Source of the DNA: an uncultured Oscillospiraceae bacterium
Lineage (GTDB): Bacteria; Bacillota; Clostridia; Oscillospirales; Oscillospiraceae
Direction: 5' to 3'
Assembly (NCBI GenBank): GCA_944385645.1
Contig: CALWYA010000108.1
Coordinates: 1 to 5,716 of the forward strand
Length of the DNA: 5,716 nucleotides
In this document: positions 5,099-5,716 of the stretch, piece by piece
Layout of the letters: every line of letters starts with the position of its first letter
How positions within the stretch are numbered: the first letter of the stretch is position 1
Notes under the pieces: generated by a model
The model's input: the letters and a program-made list of their open reading frames with translations, nothing else
What the model was told of the DNA's origin: nothing
Database searches by the model: none
Translations under genes and position numbers: made by a program

Positions 5099-5644
5099 TT
5101 ACTTCTTGGCGCCGGTCTTACCAGCCTTGCGGCGGATGACCTCGTCAGTATACTTGATGCCCTTGCCCTTGTAAGGCTCAGGCGGACGCTTCTCTCTCAC
5201 TTCGGCGGCAAACTGGCCCACCTGCTGCTTGTCGCAGCCGTGGATGACGATCTTGTTGGGGTTGGGAACCTCGATCTCGATGCCGGGGACCTCCTCCACG
5301 GTGACCTGGTGGGAGAAGCCCAGGTTCATCACCAGCTTGTTGCCCTCCTTGGCCACACGGTAGCCCACGCCGTTCACGTCCAGCTCCTTCTTATAGCCCT
5401 CGGTCACGCCCACCACCATGTTGTGGATGAGGGTGCGGGTCAGGCCGTGGAGGGAGCGGTTCTCCTTGGCGTCGTTGGGACGGGTGACGTGCAGGACGCC
5501 GTCCTCGATGGCGATGGCCATATTGGGGTTGAACTTCTGGGTCAGCGTGCCCTTGGGGCCCTTGACGGTGACCACATTCTCCGCCTCGATCTTGACCTCC
5601 ACGCCGGCGGGGATGGCGATAGGAGCTCTACCAATTCTGGACAT
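5099..5644 (-). CDS. rplF: Large ribosomal subunit protein L6
   Basis: L6 sits at the base of the L7/L12 stalk near the sarcin-ricin loop and supports binding of translation factors. The 181-residue protein has two repeated RNA-binding domains, opening MSRIGRAPIAIPAGV and with GPKGTL at 29-34. The second domain carries the bacterial L6 signature PEPYKGKGIKY (155-165). The tail is lysine-rich (KAGKTGAKK). Length is within one to three residues of the normal family size. The ATG at 5644-5642 follows an AAGGAGG site (5654-5660) by 9 nt; this site overlaps the rpsH TAA stop. rpsH-rplF-rplR-rpsE is the standard spc order. Confidence 0.98.
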   Translation of the reverse strand: MSRIGRAPIAIPAGVEVKIEAENVVTVKGPKGTLTQKFNPNMAIAIEDGVLHVTRPNDAKENRSLHGLTRTLIHNMVVGVTEGYKKELDVNGVGYRVAKEGNKLVMNLGFSHQVTVEEVPGIEIEVPNPNKIVIHGCDKQQVGQFAAEVREKRPPEPYKGKGIKYTDEVIRRKAGKTGAKK

Positions 5645-5658
5645 TCCTATAACCCTCC

Positions 5659-5716
5659 TTACCAGACAAATGCCAGGACTTCGCCGCCGACATGGGCCTG
5701 ACGGGCCTTCTTGTCG
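5659..5716 (-). CDS. rpsH: Small ribosomal subunit protein S8, C-terminus only (partial)
   Basis: Only the last 18 codons and the TAA stop (5661-5659) lie in the window; the gene continues past the right edge. The visible residues read DKKARQAHVGGEVLAFVW, matching the usual S8 ending with GGEVL followed by an aromatic-rich terminus. S8 binds the central domain of 16S rRNA early in 30S assembly, and in E. coli it is also the translational repressor of the spc operon; whether that holds here cannot be judged, since the relevant mRNA site would lie outside the window. The gene ends 14 nt before rplF, and its stop codon overlaps the rplF ribosome binding site. Confidence 0.93.
   Translation of the reverse strand, partial: DKKARQAHVGGEVLAFVW

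Noticed and set aside
1..5716. Mobile elements, CRISPR arrays, tRNA or rRNA genes, or a novel defence-type system
   Set aside because: The window is almost wholly covered by conserved ribosomal-operon genes in standard order with uniform base composition. I saw no direct repeats, inverted terminal repeats, or unexplained long gaps.

Overview
The window is one continuous stretch of a bacterial ribosomal-protein operon, the spc operon running into the start of the alpha operon. Every gene is on the minus strand, so transcription runs from high to low coordinates. In order of transcription the genes are: the end of rpsH (S8), rplF (L6), rplR (L18), rpsE (S5), rpmD (L30), rplO (L15), secY, adk, map, a small KOW-domain gene, infA (IF-1), rpmJ (L36) and the first seven codons of rpsM (S13). 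No frameshift or internal stop breaks any of them.

The likely source is a GC-rich member of the Clostridia, most plausibly an Oscillospiraceae-type gut anaerobe (the Flavonifractor/Intestinimonas neighbourhood). The grounds are the gene order secY-adk-map-KOW-infA-rpmJ-rpsM, adenylate kinase with a four-cysteine zinc LID, near-perfect Shine-Dalgarno (SD) sites before most genes, and strong G/C preference at third codon positions. The genus is an inference; the sequence does not settle it.

Layout. Positions 3553-5716 hold the ribosomal block: six genes with short gaps (14-17 nt), each with an AAGGAGG-like site 8-9 nt before its ATG, several overlapping the previous stop codon. Positions 426-3550 hold the protein-export and housekeeping block. 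secY follows rplO by 2 nt, adk follows secY by 20 nt, map overlaps adk by 1 nt, and the KOW gene overlaps map by 8 nt. Positions 1-448 return to translation: infA, rpmJ and the start of rpsM. The longest non-coding gap is 77 nt (153-229). No promoter or convincing rho-independent terminator is visible, so the region looks like the inside of one long transcript.

The products work together in making and handling new proteins: ribosome assembly (L6, L18, S5, L30, L15, L36, S13, S8), initiation (IF-1), co-translational export (SecY), removal of the initiator methionine (Map) and adenylate balance (Adk). The KOW protein is probably an RNA- or ribosome-binding accessory factor.

I see no new system. 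Points worth a second look are an enlarged extracytoplasmic loop in SecY, the KOW gene, a TTG start for infA that overlaps the KOW gene, the split between strong SD sites (ribosomal genes, secY, infA) and weak or stretched ones (adk, map, KOW), and substitutions at usually conserved Adk positions.
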